Shown here piece after piece: positions 27,801 to 35,496 of a DNA stretch of 64,000 nt. The notes under the pieces were generated by a model. The model saw only the letters and a list, made by a program, of their open reading frames with translations. It was not told where the DNA came from and did not search any database. The stretch comes from Brevundimonas sp. EYE_349 (GTDB lineage Bacteria > Pseudomonadota > Alphaproteobacteria > Caulobacterales > Caulobacteraceae), in assembly GCF_023147505.1 (NCBI RefSeq), contig NZ_JAHXPB010000001.1, positions 434,001 to 498,000 on the forward strand. Direction: 5' to 3'. The position numbers and the translations under genes were made by a program. How positions within the stretch are numbered: position 1 is the stretch's first letter; every line of letters starts with the position of its first letter.

Positions 27801-28335
27801 GCACCGGCTCGGCGAAGCCGGGCGGATAGACGTCCACCACCCCGCCGCGCACGGCGAACTCCCCGCGTTCCGAAACGGTGGAGGCGCGGACATAGCCGTT
27901 GGCGGCGAAATACCGCTCCAGCGCCTGAATATCCAGGTCGCGGCCGACCTTGGTCTCGAAACCGGCCTGAAGGGTCACGGACCGGGGCGGCGTGCGCTGC
28001 ATGGCTGCCGAAATCGTCGTGACGACCAGCACCGGCGCGTCGTCCGGCTTGCGTTGCGCCAGCCGCGTCAGGGTCGCCATCCGCTGCGCCGCAATGCCCG
28101 CCGTGGGGCTCAGCCGGTCATAGGGCAGGCAATCCCAGGCCGGATACTCCAGCACTTCAATATCTTGCGAGAAGAACTTAAACGCCTGAACGAAGGCGCC
28201 CGACCGCTGATAATCCCGCGCGACGAACAGGGCGACGTCGCCCGCCGCCTTCAGACGCTCGGCCGTAATCAGGGCGTCCAGCCCCTCCGGCGCCCCCCCC
28301 AGGTCGGCGTCGGTCCGCATCACCTGCTGATCCAT
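24889..28335 (-). CDS. mfd: Transcription-repair coupling factor Mfd
   Basis: Mfd is the translocase that removes RNA polymerase stalled at DNA damage and recruits UvrA. The product is about 1148 residues, the usual size. It shows the UvrB-like N-terminal part with EVLEYPAWDCLPYDRLSP, the RNA polymerase-interacting segment containing DLVVHLDHGIGRYEGLK, and the RecG-like helicase motor with Walker A GDVGFGKTEVALRAAF, DEEQHFG box and LTLTATPIPRTL. The C-terminal TRCF domain is present. The ATG at 28335 shares one base with the sdhE stop (TGATG). The gene converges on popA with 10 bases between. Confidence 0.97.
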   Translation of the reverse strand: MDQQVMRTDADLGGAPEGLDALITAERLKAAGDVALFVARDYQRSGAFVQAFKFFSQDIEVLEYPAWDCLPYDRLSPTAGIAAQRMATLTRLAQRKPDDAPVLVVTTISAAMQRTPPRSVTLQAGFETKVGRDLDIQALERYFAANGYVRASTVSERGEFAVRGGVVDVYPPGFAEPVRLDMFGSELESIRTFDPETQRSTGQMKAVSLAPVSEALLDAAAISRFRTGYLNLFGAPGDDPLYATISEGARRQGMEQWLPLFYDGLDTLFDYLPDQAQVFLDNQVETARGERWDLIADAYEARAEAAKAKGGAVANRALPPKQLYMDAGDWNQALAGRAVRRFTPFSNGSEDAGGRLGRTFAAERAQDSVNLFEAVAAHAQTLKGEGKRVLFASWTEGSSERLATMLADHGLDHIVAVRDWADVQSAPEDLYLRGVLPVEHGFVTDDVAVISETDILGDRLARPRKKRRASNFLAEASALTTGDLVVHLDHGIGRYEGLKTLDIQQAPHDCLELMYAGESKLYLPVENIDLLTRYGSDSEGAQLDRLGGAGWQARKAKAKERLRAMAEGLIALAAKRALRETEAVTPPPGLFAEFCARFPYEETDDQLNAIGDVLEDLGKGVPMDRLICGDVGFGKTEVALRAAFVVAMTGQQVAVVAPTTLLARQHFKTFTERFAGWPVKVRQLSRMVTGKEATETRAGLKDGSVEIVVGTHAVLAEQVGFRDLGLVIVDEEQHFGVKHKEKLKTLRADVHLLTLTATPIPRTLQMALTGIREMSIIATPPVDRLAVRTYVTPWDPVLVREALLREKYRGGQAYYVAPRLKDLPDIEKFLREQVPEVKFVVGHGQMSATQLEEVMSAFYDGEYDVLVSTTIVESGLDIPTANTLVVHRADMFGLAQLYQIRGRVGRSKARAFAYLTTDPIKPMTLSAERRLQVLQSLDNLGAGFQLASHDLDQRGGGNLLGDEQSGHIREVGVELYQQMLEDAVAELKEKGEGVTVDRGWSPSINVGASVLIPEDYVPDLNVRLSLYRRLSDAERSEDREALAAELIDRFGPLPDEAQQLLKIVGIKANCRKACIEKIDIGPRGAVLTLRDNSFPNPVGLVGLIQKNQAFWKIRPDQKIVVSGDWPTAEDRLKVAERITADLARVAGV

Positions 28336-28661
28336 CAACCGATACCCTTGCTGACTTCGGCGGCGACATGGGCGCGCATGAAGGCGCGCACCTTGGCCAT
28401 CACCGGCGTCTCGAACTCGGGCGGCGTCGGCTCACGCTCGATGATCCAGCCATAGAGCCACTGATCCTCCTCCTCGATCAGCCGCTCGAACAGGTCCAGC
28501 TCGGCGTCGGTCAGGGTCGGCGCCACCTGGTCCGAGAATGGACCCAGCACCATGTCGGCCTCGCGGAACCCCCGGCGCCAGGAGCGGAATTGGATGCGGC
28601 CCAGGCGCTGCTTGCGGTCCTGGGTCATTTCGCCTTCGGGGCGCGCGTCGATTTCGGCCAC
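28335..28661 (-). CDS. sdhE: Succinate dehydrogenase assembly factor SdhE (DUF339)
   Basis: SdhE promotes covalent attachment of FAD to the flavoprotein subunit of succinate dehydrogenase. The protein is 108 residues if it starts at 28661, or 97 from the ATG at 28628 (MTQDRKQRLG). The family core is clear: FRSWRRGFREADMVLGPF contains the RGxxE-type FAD-attachment motif (here RGFREAD), followed by LTDAELDLFERLIEEEDQWLYGWI. It is immediately upstream of mfd and shares one base with it, so the two are coupled. It is divergent from recG. The neighbourhood sdhE-mfd-recG is common in alphaproteobacteria. Confidence 0.93.
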   Translation of the reverse strand: MAEIDARPEGEMTQDRKQRLGRIQFRSWRRGFREADMVLGPFSDQVAPTLTDAELDLFERLIEEEDQWLYGWIIEREPTPPEFETPVMAKVRAFMRAHVAAEVSKGIG

Positions 28662-28807
28662 AAGAATCCTTGCCCGTTGAATATGCCGGTGCGCTCAAGC
28701 AGCGATCCGCCGCGTGGCGAGCGATGGCGCACCCGAAATGGAAGAAGCGCAGATAGCGTTCCTCGCCCTGTTTCGCCACCCGTCATGGTCACGCTATGTT
28801 CCCCGCG

Positions 28808-30895
28808 ATGCGCCCGCCGAGTCTCTTTCCCCTGTTCGCCGAGGTTTCGACCCTGAAGGGCGTGGGTCCGCGCGCCCTGCCCCTGGTGCAGAAGGTCGCC
28901 GGGCCGCTGGTGCGCGATCTGGTCTTCCTGTCGCCGTCGGGCGTCATCGTCCGCCGTCCGATGCAGGCCGCCGACGCGGTGGACGGCGAGGTCGGCGTCT
29001 TCGAGGTGACCATCGACCGGATGTTCGTCCCCAGCCGGCCAGGCGCCCCGCTGAAGGTGCGGGCGACCGACCCCACCGGCTTCGTCCACCTGGTCTGGTT
29101 CGGCGGATCGGCCCAGCACATCGACCGACTGCTGCCGCGTGGTGAGACGCGGCTGGTCTCGGGCAAGGTCGAGCGCTTCAATGGCGAGGTCCAGATCGTC
29201 CATCCCGACATCGCCGCGCTGGACAAGGCCGCCGACATCCCCGCCTCCGAACCCGTCTATCCGGCGACCCAAGGACTGACCTCGCGCCAGCTTCGCAAAC
29301 TGGTCCAGGCCGCCCTGCCCGCCGCGCCGAATCTGGCCGAATGGCAGGATGCGGCCTGGCTGAAGAAGCAGGGCTGGCTGTCCTGGCGCGCCGCGCTGGA
29401 CGCCCTGCACGCCCCCGCGGGCGAACCTGACCTGTCGCCCGAAGCGCCTGTCCGTCAGCGCCTGGCCTATGACGAATTCCTGGCCCACCAGTTGGCCCTG
29501 GCCCGCCGCCGTCGCGCGAGAGAGATCAAGCCCGCGCCCGTCATCGCGCCGGGCGCGGCGTCCGACCATCTGCTTCAGGCCCTGCCCTTCCAGCTGACAA
29601 ACGCTCAGGCCCAGGCTGTCGCGGAAATCCGCCGCGATCTGGCCGGCGGCAAACAGATGGGCCGTCTGCTGCAGGGCGATGTGGGTTCCGGCAAGACCGC
29701 CGTCGCCGCTCTCGCCCTAGCCGACGCGGCGTCCAGCGGTTTCCAGTCCGCCCTGATGGCGCCGACCGAAATTCTGGCGCGCCAGCACTACGAGAAGCTG
29801 GGTCCCCTGCTGGGAAGCGCGGGCGTCGACGCTGTCCTGCTGACCGGCCGCGACACCAACGGCCAAAGGCGCGAGAAACTGGCCGCCCTCGCATCGGGCC
29901 AGGCCCAGGTCGCCATCGGCACCCACGCCCTGTTCCAGGACGCCGTGCGTTTCGACCGGCTGGCCCTGGCCGTCATCGACGAACAGCACCGTTTCGGCGT
30001 CAGCGAGCGCCAGCGTCTTCAGGCCAAGGGCGACCCGCGTCTGGGCGCCGTTCACCTGCTGACCATGTCAGCCACCCCCATCCCCCGCACGCTTGAGTTG
30101 ACGCAGTACGGCGAACTGGAGGTCAGCCGCCTGATGGAAAAGCCGCCCGGCCGCACCCCCGTCACCACCGCCGTCCTGCCCCTGGCCCGCATCGGCGAGG
30201 TCGCCGCCCGTTTGAAGACCGCTGTCGAAAGCGGCGCCCAGGCCTATTGGATCTGCCCCTTGGTCGCGGAATCGGAAGCCATAGACCTCGCCGCCGCCGT
30301 CGACCGCGCCGACGACCTTCGCCGCTTGCTGGGGGTCGAGGTCGGCCTGGCCCACGGCCAGATGCCCGGCGCCGAGCGCGAGGCGGTCATGGCCGACTTC
30401 GCCGATGGCCGCCGGCCGGTTCTGGTGGCGACCACGGTGGTCGAGGTCGGGGTCGATGTCCCCAACGCCTCAATCATGGTGATCGAACACGCCGACCGTT
30501 TCGGCCTGGCCCAGTTGCACCAGCTGCGCGGTCGCGTCGGTCGCGGCGCCAAGGCCAGCGCCTGCATCCTCCTGTATGGCGGACAGGACGGGGGCCTGGG
30601 TGACACGGCGAAAGAGCGGCTCGACACTCTGCGCCGCACCGAGGACGGCTTCGTCATCGCGGAGGAGGATTTCCGCCTGCGCGGCGGCGGCGACCCGCTG
30701 GGCCTGAAACAGAGCGGGTTTCCCGCCTACCGTTTCGCCGACCCGATCAAGCACCGCACCCTGATGCTGGCCGCAGCCGACGACGCCCGACTGATCCTGA
30801 ACCGCGACCCCGATCTGACCTCCGAACGCGGCCAGGCGGTGCAGGTGTTGGAGGAGCTATTCGACTGGAAAGGCCATAAGGCGGGGTCGGACTGA
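28808..30895 (+). CDS. recG: ATP-dependent DNA helicase RecG
   Basis: RecG remodels stalled replication forks and branch-migrates Holliday junctions. The protein is 695 residues from the ATG at 28808; an ATG four codons earlier is possible, but the family start resembles MRPPSLFPLFAEVSTLKGVGP. The N-terminal wedge/OB region is at about 60-160, then the motor has Walker A LQGDVGSGKTAVAALAL, DEQHRFG box, TMSATPIPRTL and the C-terminal helicase motifs VATTVVEVGVDVPNA and HQLRGRVGRG. The tail carries the RecG-specific region with GDPLGLKQSGFPAYRFAD. No strong Shine-Dalgarno is seen at either start. It is divergent from sdhE. Confidence 0.96.
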   Translation: MRPPSLFPLFAEVSTLKGVGPRALPLVQKVAGPLVRDLVFLSPSGVIVRRPMQAADAVDGEVGVFEVTIDRMFVPSRPGAPLKVRATDPTGFVHLVWFGGSAQHIDRLLPRGETRLVSGKVERFNGEVQIVHPDIAALDKAADIPASEPVYPATQGLTSRQLRKLVQAALPAAPNLAEWQDAAWLKKQGWLSWRAALDALHAPAGEPDLSPEAPVRQRLAYDEFLAHQLALARRRRAREIKPAPVIAPGAASDHLLQALPFQLTNAQAQAVAEIRRDLAGGKQMGRLLQGDVGSGKTAVAALALADAASSGFQSALMAPTEILARQHYEKLGPLLGSAGVDAVLLTGRDTNGQRREKLAALASGQAQVAIGTHALFQDAVRFDRLALAVIDEQHRFGVSERQRLQAKGDPRLGAVHLLTMSATPIPRTLELTQYGELEVSRLMEKPPGRTPVTTAVLPLARIGEVAARLKTAVESGAQAYWICPLVAESEAIDLAAAVDRADDLRRLLGVEVGLAHGQMPGAEREAVMADFADGRRPVLVATTVVEVGVDVPNASIMVIEHADRFGLAQLHQLRGRVGRGAKASACILLYGGQDGGLGDTAKERLDTLRRTEDGFVIAEEDFRLRGGGDPLGLKQSGFPAYRFADPIKHRTLMLAAADDARLILNRDPDLTSERGQAVQVLEELFDWKGHKAGSD

Positions 30896-31093
30896 CAGGC
30901 GGCGCGGCTCTCCATCCTAATCGGGTAGGAAAAGCCGAATCCAGTCAGGGACGTGCGCCGCAGCAGCGTCATTCGACCCAACCTAGCCCCAGGCCGTGTT
31001 AGTCTTGTGGATCGGTCTTTGACATCGTTGGTAAGTTGGACTCGTTGGACTGTTTTTTTGGGTTCAACTTCGCGCCTGGAAACGATCCGGTCC

Positions 31094-31888
31094 TTAACCG
31101 ATTATCCCGCTCCACCCATCGAAACCAACTTCGACATTCGCCGGAACAAGCGCCGACAACGCCTTGTAATCCATGTCGATATGCAGGTTGGTCAGCACCG
31201 CCTGCTCCACATCGGCGGCGGCGATCCATTCCAGCGCCTGGTCCAGATGGGCGTGGGTCGGGTGGGGCGTGTACCGTAGGGCGTCCACGATCCACAGCTG
31301 GCAGCCCGCCACAGCTTTCAGGGCCGCCTCGTCCAGGTCCGACACGTCGCTGGAATAGGCCATGTCGCCCAGCCGGTACCCTACCGACCGGATCGGTCCG
31401 TGCGCCTGATCGAAGGTCGTGACCGGGACCGCGCCGCCCGCCCCCTCGACCGACCACGCTTCGCCATGCGGCGGAATCGTGTGCGCCTCCAGCAACGGCG
31501 GATAGCCCAGCTTGGTCGCGAAGATATAGTCGAACCGATGCGTCAGCGACGTCCGCGTCGCCGCGTCCATCCAGGCTGGAATCCGCTTTCGCGCCCGCGC
31601 GGCGAAGGTGCGCAGATCGTCGATCCCATGCGTCTGGTCGGCATGATCGTGGGTGTAGAGCACGGAGTCGACGTGCATAGTCCCGCTCGCCAGCATCTGC
31701 TCGCGCAGGTCCGGCGAGGTGTCGATCAGGACATTGGTCACGCCGTCCGCTCCGGCTTTGCGGGCCAGCATCGAACAGCGCGTGCGACGGTTCCTGGGCT
31801 CGCCCGGATCACAGGCGCCCCAGTCGCCGTCGCCGCGCGGCACGCCGCCTGACGATCCGCTACCCAGGATGACGACCTCGAAACTCAT
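31094..31888 (-). CDS. MBL-fold metallohydrolase (PhnP-like phosphodiesterase)
   Basis: A 264-residue metallo-beta-lactamase-fold protein resembling PhnP, a phosphoribosyl cyclic phosphodiesterase. It opens with VVILGSGSSGGVPRGDGDWGACDP, a form typical of this group, and has the metal motif THDHADQTHGIDDLR at 79-93, that is HxHxDQ rather than the usual HxHxDH. Later DVSDLDE supplies an aspartate and NLHIDMDY a histidine. Although PhnP-like, no phosphonate genes are nearby. It is the last gene of the rlpA-tmk-holB-tatD run, overlapping tatD as ATGA. In alphaproteobacteria a gene of this type often follows tatD. Confidence 0.9.
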   Translation of the reverse strand: MSFEVVILGSGSSGGVPRGDGDWGACDPGEPRNRRTRCSMLARKAGADGVTNVLIDTSPDLREQMLASGTMHVDSVLYTHDHADQTHGIDDLRTFAARARKRIPAWMDAATRTSLTHRFDYIFATKLGYPPLLEAHTIPPHGEAWSVEGAGGAVPVTTFDQAHGPIRSVGYRLGDMAYSSDVSDLDEAALKAVAGCQLWIVDALRYTPHPTHAHLDQALEWIAAADVEQAVLTNLHIDMDYKALSALVPANVEVGFDGWSGIIG

Positions 31889-32667
31889 GCCGATCTCGGT
31901 ATCCGGTCAAAAAGGCCGAAGAAGGCCTCGGTCGTGATCCGGTCCGCCTCCTCGGCGGTCCAGCCCCGAATTTCAGCCAGCTTGTCCATCACATGACCGA
32001 TATAGGCCGGCTCGTTGCGCCGCCCCCGATGCGGAATGGGCGCCAGATAGGGGCAGTCGGTCTCCACGATGATCCGGTCGCCCGGCATGTCGCGAATGAC
32101 CGCCCGCACATCCTCGGCCGCCTTGAAGGTGGCGATGCCGGACACCGAGAACCACGCCCCCATTTCCGCAGCAAACTTCGCCAGTTGCGGCCCGCTCGTG
32201 TAGCAGTGCATCAACATCTTGAACCGCCCGGCGGCGCATTCCTCGCGCAGGATATCCGTCATCACCTCGTCCGCCTCTCGGGTATGGATCACCAGCGGCA
32301 GACCGGTTTCTCGCGCGGCAGCCACATGCTGGCGGAACACCGCGGCCTGAATCTCGCGCGGGCTGAGGTCATAGTGGAAATCCAGGCCGCACTCGCCGAT
32401 CCCCACCACCTTGGGCCGCTGCGCCAGTTCGATCAGGGTCGCCGCCGTCAGGTCCGCCGCATCCTTGGCCTCGTGCGGATGGACCCCCACCGTGCACCAG
32501 ATGTCGTCATGCGCCATGGCGATCCCATGGGTCGCCTCGAAGGTCGTCAGCTTGTCCGAAATCTCGACCATCAGCCCGACGCCCGCCTCGCGCGCCCGCG
32601 CGATAACGGCGTCCCGGTCCTCGTCGAACTGCGGCGCATGCAGGTTCACATGGCTGTCGATCAGCAT
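31885..32667 (-). CDS. TatD-family metal-dependent hydrolase
   Basis: A 260-residue TIM-barrel hydrolase. TatD proteins are metal-dependent DNases or exonucleases. Recognised segments are TVGVHPHEAKD, VVGIGECGLDFHYD with the conserved glutamate, HTREADEVM, MLMHCYTSG and ETDCPYLAPIPHRGRRNEP. The N-terminal metal motif reads MLIDSHVNLH, so the usual HxH is HxN (H6, N8). The ATG at 32667 overlaps the holB stop (ATGA) and marks the conserved start; a longer frame upstream is holB antisense-frame noise. The gene is also coupled to the MBL gene downstream. Confidence 0.94.
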   Translation of the reverse strand: MLIDSHVNLHAPQFDEDRDAVIARAREAGVGLMVEISDKLTTFEATHGIAMAHDDIWCTVGVHPHEAKDAADLTAATLIELAQRPKVVGIGECGLDFHYDLSPREIQAAVFRQHVAAARETGLPLVIHTREADEVMTDILREECAAGRFKMLMHCYTSGPQLAKFAAEMGAWFSVSGIATFKAAEDVRAVIRDMPGDRIIVETDCPYLAPIPHRGRRNEPAYIGHVMDKLAEIRGWTAEEADRITTEAFFGLFDRIPRSA

Positions 32668-33656
32668 CAGCCCATCCCCCCCTGTTGGACCTGAACCCGG
32701 CGGATGTCCGCCAGGGCGCCGGCCAGCACGTCGCCGCGATCCAGGTTCAAACCCGCCGTCCGTTCCGGCAGGGGCTGCAGCCGCTCCCACAGATCGGCCC
32801 AGCGATGGCCGCCGGACCCGCCGCCCAGCGCCCGCATCTTCACCGCCGAAATCAGTCGGTCCATCAGCACTTCGAACCGTTCCTGCCCTTCGGCGCCCCG
32901 GAACTTGTCGGCGACCGCAAGGGCCTCGGCCCGGTCGATGTCGCCCTCCACCCAGCGCCGCGCCAGTTGATCCATCTCGAACGTCCCGCCCGAAGCCAAC
33001 GCCAGGGCCGCGCCCGGCGATCCGCCCGCCATGGCCGCCGCGTGTTCGGCGTCCTCGCGCTCAACGCCCGTCCGGTTACGAACCAACGCCTCCAGCCGAT
33101 CCGGCGTCCAGATCGGGAAACTCAGCCGCCGACACCGCGAGCGGATGGTCGCCAGCAGCCTTCCTGGCGCATGGGTCACCAGAAACAGCACCCCACGCTC
33201 GGGCGGCTCTTCAAGAACCTTCAGCAAGGCGTTGGCGGCGTTGACATTCAGGTCGTCCGCGGCATCGATGATCGCCACCCGATGTTGGGCCTGAGACGGG
33301 CTCTTGGAGAAGAACTCCGGCAGTTCGCGCGACTGGTCGACCGAGATCGACTTCTTGGTCTTGCCCCCTTCGACCAGCCGCTCCAGCACCAGGAGATCGG
33401 GGTGGGCCTGGGCCGAGATCAGCCGACTGACCGAATCGTCGCGCCGCGCTCCCAAGGGCCCGCGCGCTGGATCGGCCGCAGCCCCCAGCAGACGCCGCGC
33501 CGCGCGATAAGCGAAGGTCGCCTTGCCCACGCCCTCGACCCCGCACAACAGCCAGGCATGATGCAGCCGCCCCCGCTCCCAAGCGTCCAAAAACGCCGCC
33601 TCGGCCGCCGCATCGGGGACCAGATCGAATCGGTCGCGAGGATGATCCTCGCTCAC
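32667..33656 (-). CDS. holB: DNA polymerase III subunit delta'
   Basis: Delta' is part of the clamp loader that places the beta clamp on primed DNA. The protein is 329 residues from the GTG at 33656. Visible features are a P-loop-like LLCGVEGVGKATFAYRAA, the VAIIDAADDLNVNAANALLKVLEEPP segment, and LATIRSRCRRLSF with the SRC motif that contributes the arginine finger. The GTG overlaps the tmk stop as GTGA, and its own stop overlaps tatD. The order tmk-holB-tatD-MBL is widespread in proteobacteria. Confidence 0.95.
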   Translation of the reverse strand: MSEDHPRDRFDLVPDAAAEAAFLDAWERGRLHHAWLLCGVEGVGKATFAYRAARRLLGAAADPARGPLGARRDDSVSRLISAQAHPDLLVLERLVEGGKTKKSISVDQSRELPEFFSKSPSQAQHRVAIIDAADDLNVNAANALLKVLEEPPERGVLFLVTHAPGRLLATIRSRCRRLSFPIWTPDRLEALVRNRTGVEREDAEHAAAMAGGSPGAALALASGGTFEMDQLARRWVEGDIDRAEALAVADKFRGAEGQERFEVLMDRLISAVKMRALGGGSGGHRWADLWERLQPLPERTAGLNLDRGDVLAGALADIRRVQVQQGGMG

Positions 33657-34285
33657 AGCAGCCGGTCCTGAACCGCCCGCCAGACCCGCGCCTCCACCTC
33701 GTCCAGCGAACCGACCGCATCGATCAGCACGCACCGTTCGGGATGCGCCTCTACGATCCTCAGGAACCCTTCCCGCAGACGCTGATGGAAGGCTAGCCCC
33801 TTGGATTCGAACCGCGTCTCGAACAGGCCGCGCCCGAACGCACGCTCTAGCCCCACCTCGACCGGCAGATCGAAGATCAGGGTCAGGTCCGGCTGGTCCG
33901 CGCCGACCACGCCGGCGTCGATCTGTTCGATGAAGCTCTGGGCCACGCCGCCGCCCGCGCCCTGATAGGCGCGACTGCTGTCGGCGAACCGATCGCACAC
34001 CACCCAGTCGCCGGCCTCCAGCGCCGGTCTCACCGTATGCTCCAGATGATCGGACCGGGCCGCATACATCAAAAGGGTCTCGGTCATGGCCGACCACGGC
34101 TCGGCCTCGTTGGCCACCACCAAGTTGCGGATCACCTCGGCGCCCTTCGATCCGCCGGGTTCGCGCGTGCGCACCACCTGCCGGTCGCCCAGCACGGGTT
34201 TCAGCCGCTCGACCAGTCGCCCGACCTGGGTCGACTTGCCGGCGCCCTCGCCGCCTTCGAAGCTTATGAAACGTCCACGGGTCAC
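33653..34285 (-). CDS. tmk: Thymidylate kinase
   Basis: Tmk phosphorylates dTMP to dTDP for DNA synthesis. The protein is 210 residues from the GTG at 34285, the usual length. It has Walker A FEGGEGAGKST at about 8-18, the DRF-type motif in VVCDRFADSSRAYQGAG, and the substrate loop TREPGGSKGAEVIRNLV. No convincing Shine-Dalgarno precedes the GTG, but upstream residues in the same frame are not conserved-looking. It begins 38 bases after rlpA ends and overlaps holB. Confidence 0.95.
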   Translation of the reverse strand: MTRGRFISFEGGEGAGKSTQVGRLVERLKPVLGDRQVVRTREPGGSKGAEVIRNLVVANEAEPWSAMTETLLMYAARSDHLEHTVRPALEAGDWVVCDRFADSSRAYQGAGGGVAQSFIEQIDAGVVGADQPDLTLIFDLPVEVGLERAFGRGLFETRFESKGLAFHQRLREGFLRIVEAHPERCVLIDAVGSLDEVEARVWRAVQDRLL

Positions 34286-34323
34286 GGGCGCACTAATGGC
34301 GTCCCGGGCGCGGGTGGCAAGCC

Positions 34324-35223
34324 TTAGCCGCCGGATATCAACAGGGCGTCGGCATATCCGCGCGCCATGACCGCCTGACGGGCGCTCTCGGCCGCCGCCT
34401 GATCGATCCAAGGTCCGACCAGAACCCGGTATCCGCCGCCGGTCTCGTCCACCTTGGCCCGCGCGCCCAGCCGTTCGGCGATTCGCTGGGCCGCACCCGG
34501 ATCGCGGAAGGCGCCCGCCTGCACCCAATAGGATCCGCCAATGGGGGCGACCGGCGTCGGAACGGCCTGCGGCGGCGCATAGGCCGGCGGCGGCGTATAG
34601 GGTGGTTGTGGCGTGTAATAGGGTTGAGGCGTCGTCTGGATCGGCGCGGGCTGAACATTCGCCATCTGCACGGTATGCGGCTCGCCCGTCCTCGGGGCCT
34701 CGGCCCTCAGGACCGTGCCGCCGCCCAAACGCGGCGCCTGGCCCAGATAGCGCACCCGCACCCGCGCCACGCCGTCGCGCCGCATATCCAGTTCGTCCGC
34801 CGCTTCGCGCGACAGGTCGATGATGCGCCCATCCACGAACGGGCCGCGGTCGTTGACCCGCGCCACGATCCGCCGCCCGTTGTTCAGATTGGTCACCTCC
34901 ACCAGGCCCGGCAGCGGCAGGGTCTTATGCGCCGCGGTCAGGGCGTGCATGTCGAACCGCTCTCCGGTCGAGGTCGGGCGGCCGTTGAAGGCGTCGCCAT
35001 ACCAGGACGCCATGCCCACCTCGTCATAGTTCGGCTGGTCCTTGGGCGTGTACCAGCGCCCGCGCACCTGATAGGGCCGCATCGTGCCCGAAACGATAGG
35101 CGCCGGATCCTTGACGACCGGGATGCCGCCCGCCCCGCGCGCGCCCCCCAAGCTGGAACAGGCCGCCAGCAGCGAGAACAGCCCCAGCACCAGGGCGCCG
35201 CGCATCCATCGTCCAGCCGTCAT
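34324..35223 (-). CDS. rlpA: RlpA-family septal ring lytic transglycosylase with SPOR domain
   Basis: RlpA-type proteins act on glycan strands lacking stem peptides, or localise to the septum. The 299-residue product begins with a lipoprotein signal peptide with lipobox LLAAC (C22), so it should be anchored to a membrane in the envelope. The double-psi beta-barrel is at about 67-160 ([52 protein letters not shown]). A Pro/Tyr-rich linker with repeated [15 protein letters not shown]-type units spans about 190-225. The last 75 residues form a SPOR domain ([21 protein letters not shown]) that binds denuded septal glycan. Confidence 0.92.
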   Translation of the reverse strand: MTAGRWMRGALVLGLFSLLAACSSLGGARGAGGIPVVKDPAPIVSGTMRPYQVRGRWYTPKDQPNYDEVGMASWYGDAFNGRPTSTGERFDMHALTAAHKTLPLPGLVEVTNLNNGRRIVARVNDRGPFVDGRIIDLSREAADELDMRRDGVARVRVRYLGQAPRLGGGTVLRAEAPRTGEPHTVQMANVQPAPIQTTPQPYYTPQPPYTPPPAYAPPQAVPTPVAPIGGSYWVQAGAFRDPGAAQRIAERLGARAKVDETGGGYRVLVGPWIDQAAAESARQAVMARGYADALLISGG

Positions 35224-35280
35224 CCGCCTCGCCTCGTCTCCGTCGCTGTTAAAAACAGGATGAACGAAGACATTTCCGCT

Positions 35281-35310
35281 TTGGTTAACGTCCCCTTCCC
35301 CTGCTATGGC
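35281..35310 (+). promoter_or_regulatory. Possible promoter of tRNA-Ser
   Basis: TTGGTT at 35281-35286 and TATGGC at 35305-35310 are separated by 18 bases and lie 24 bases before the mature tRNA start. This is a plausible housekeeping promoter in the short gap between rlpA and the tRNA. The match to consensus is only moderate. Confidence 0.3.
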
Positions 35311-35333
35311 GTCCGCTCCGCTCGACGCGGCGA

Positions 35334-35420
<87 letters not shown>

Positions 35421-35496
35421 CCGTCTCCCATGTCTTAAGCCCTTGCGTCTGCCCGCCCGGACGTTAGGAACCGGCTCCCCTTTCAGGAGCGCGGCC

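Noticed and set aside
24619-28455. 1278-codon open frame on the plus strand opposite mfd
   Set aside because: It is a shadow of GC-rich codon usage: no domain or motif is visible, and mfd on the other strand is complete and conserved.
30896-31093. T-run at about 31053-31059 as a terminator between recG and the MBL gene
   Set aside because: The bases before the run form a direct repeat (TTGGACT twice), not a stem-loop, so no intrinsic terminator can be supported. No gene is visible in this gap either.
32667-34097. Longer holB reading frame starting at 34097
   Set aside because: Residues before the GTG at 33656 lie across tmk in another frame and match nothing; the GTG overlaps the tmk stop and gives a normal-length delta' subunit.
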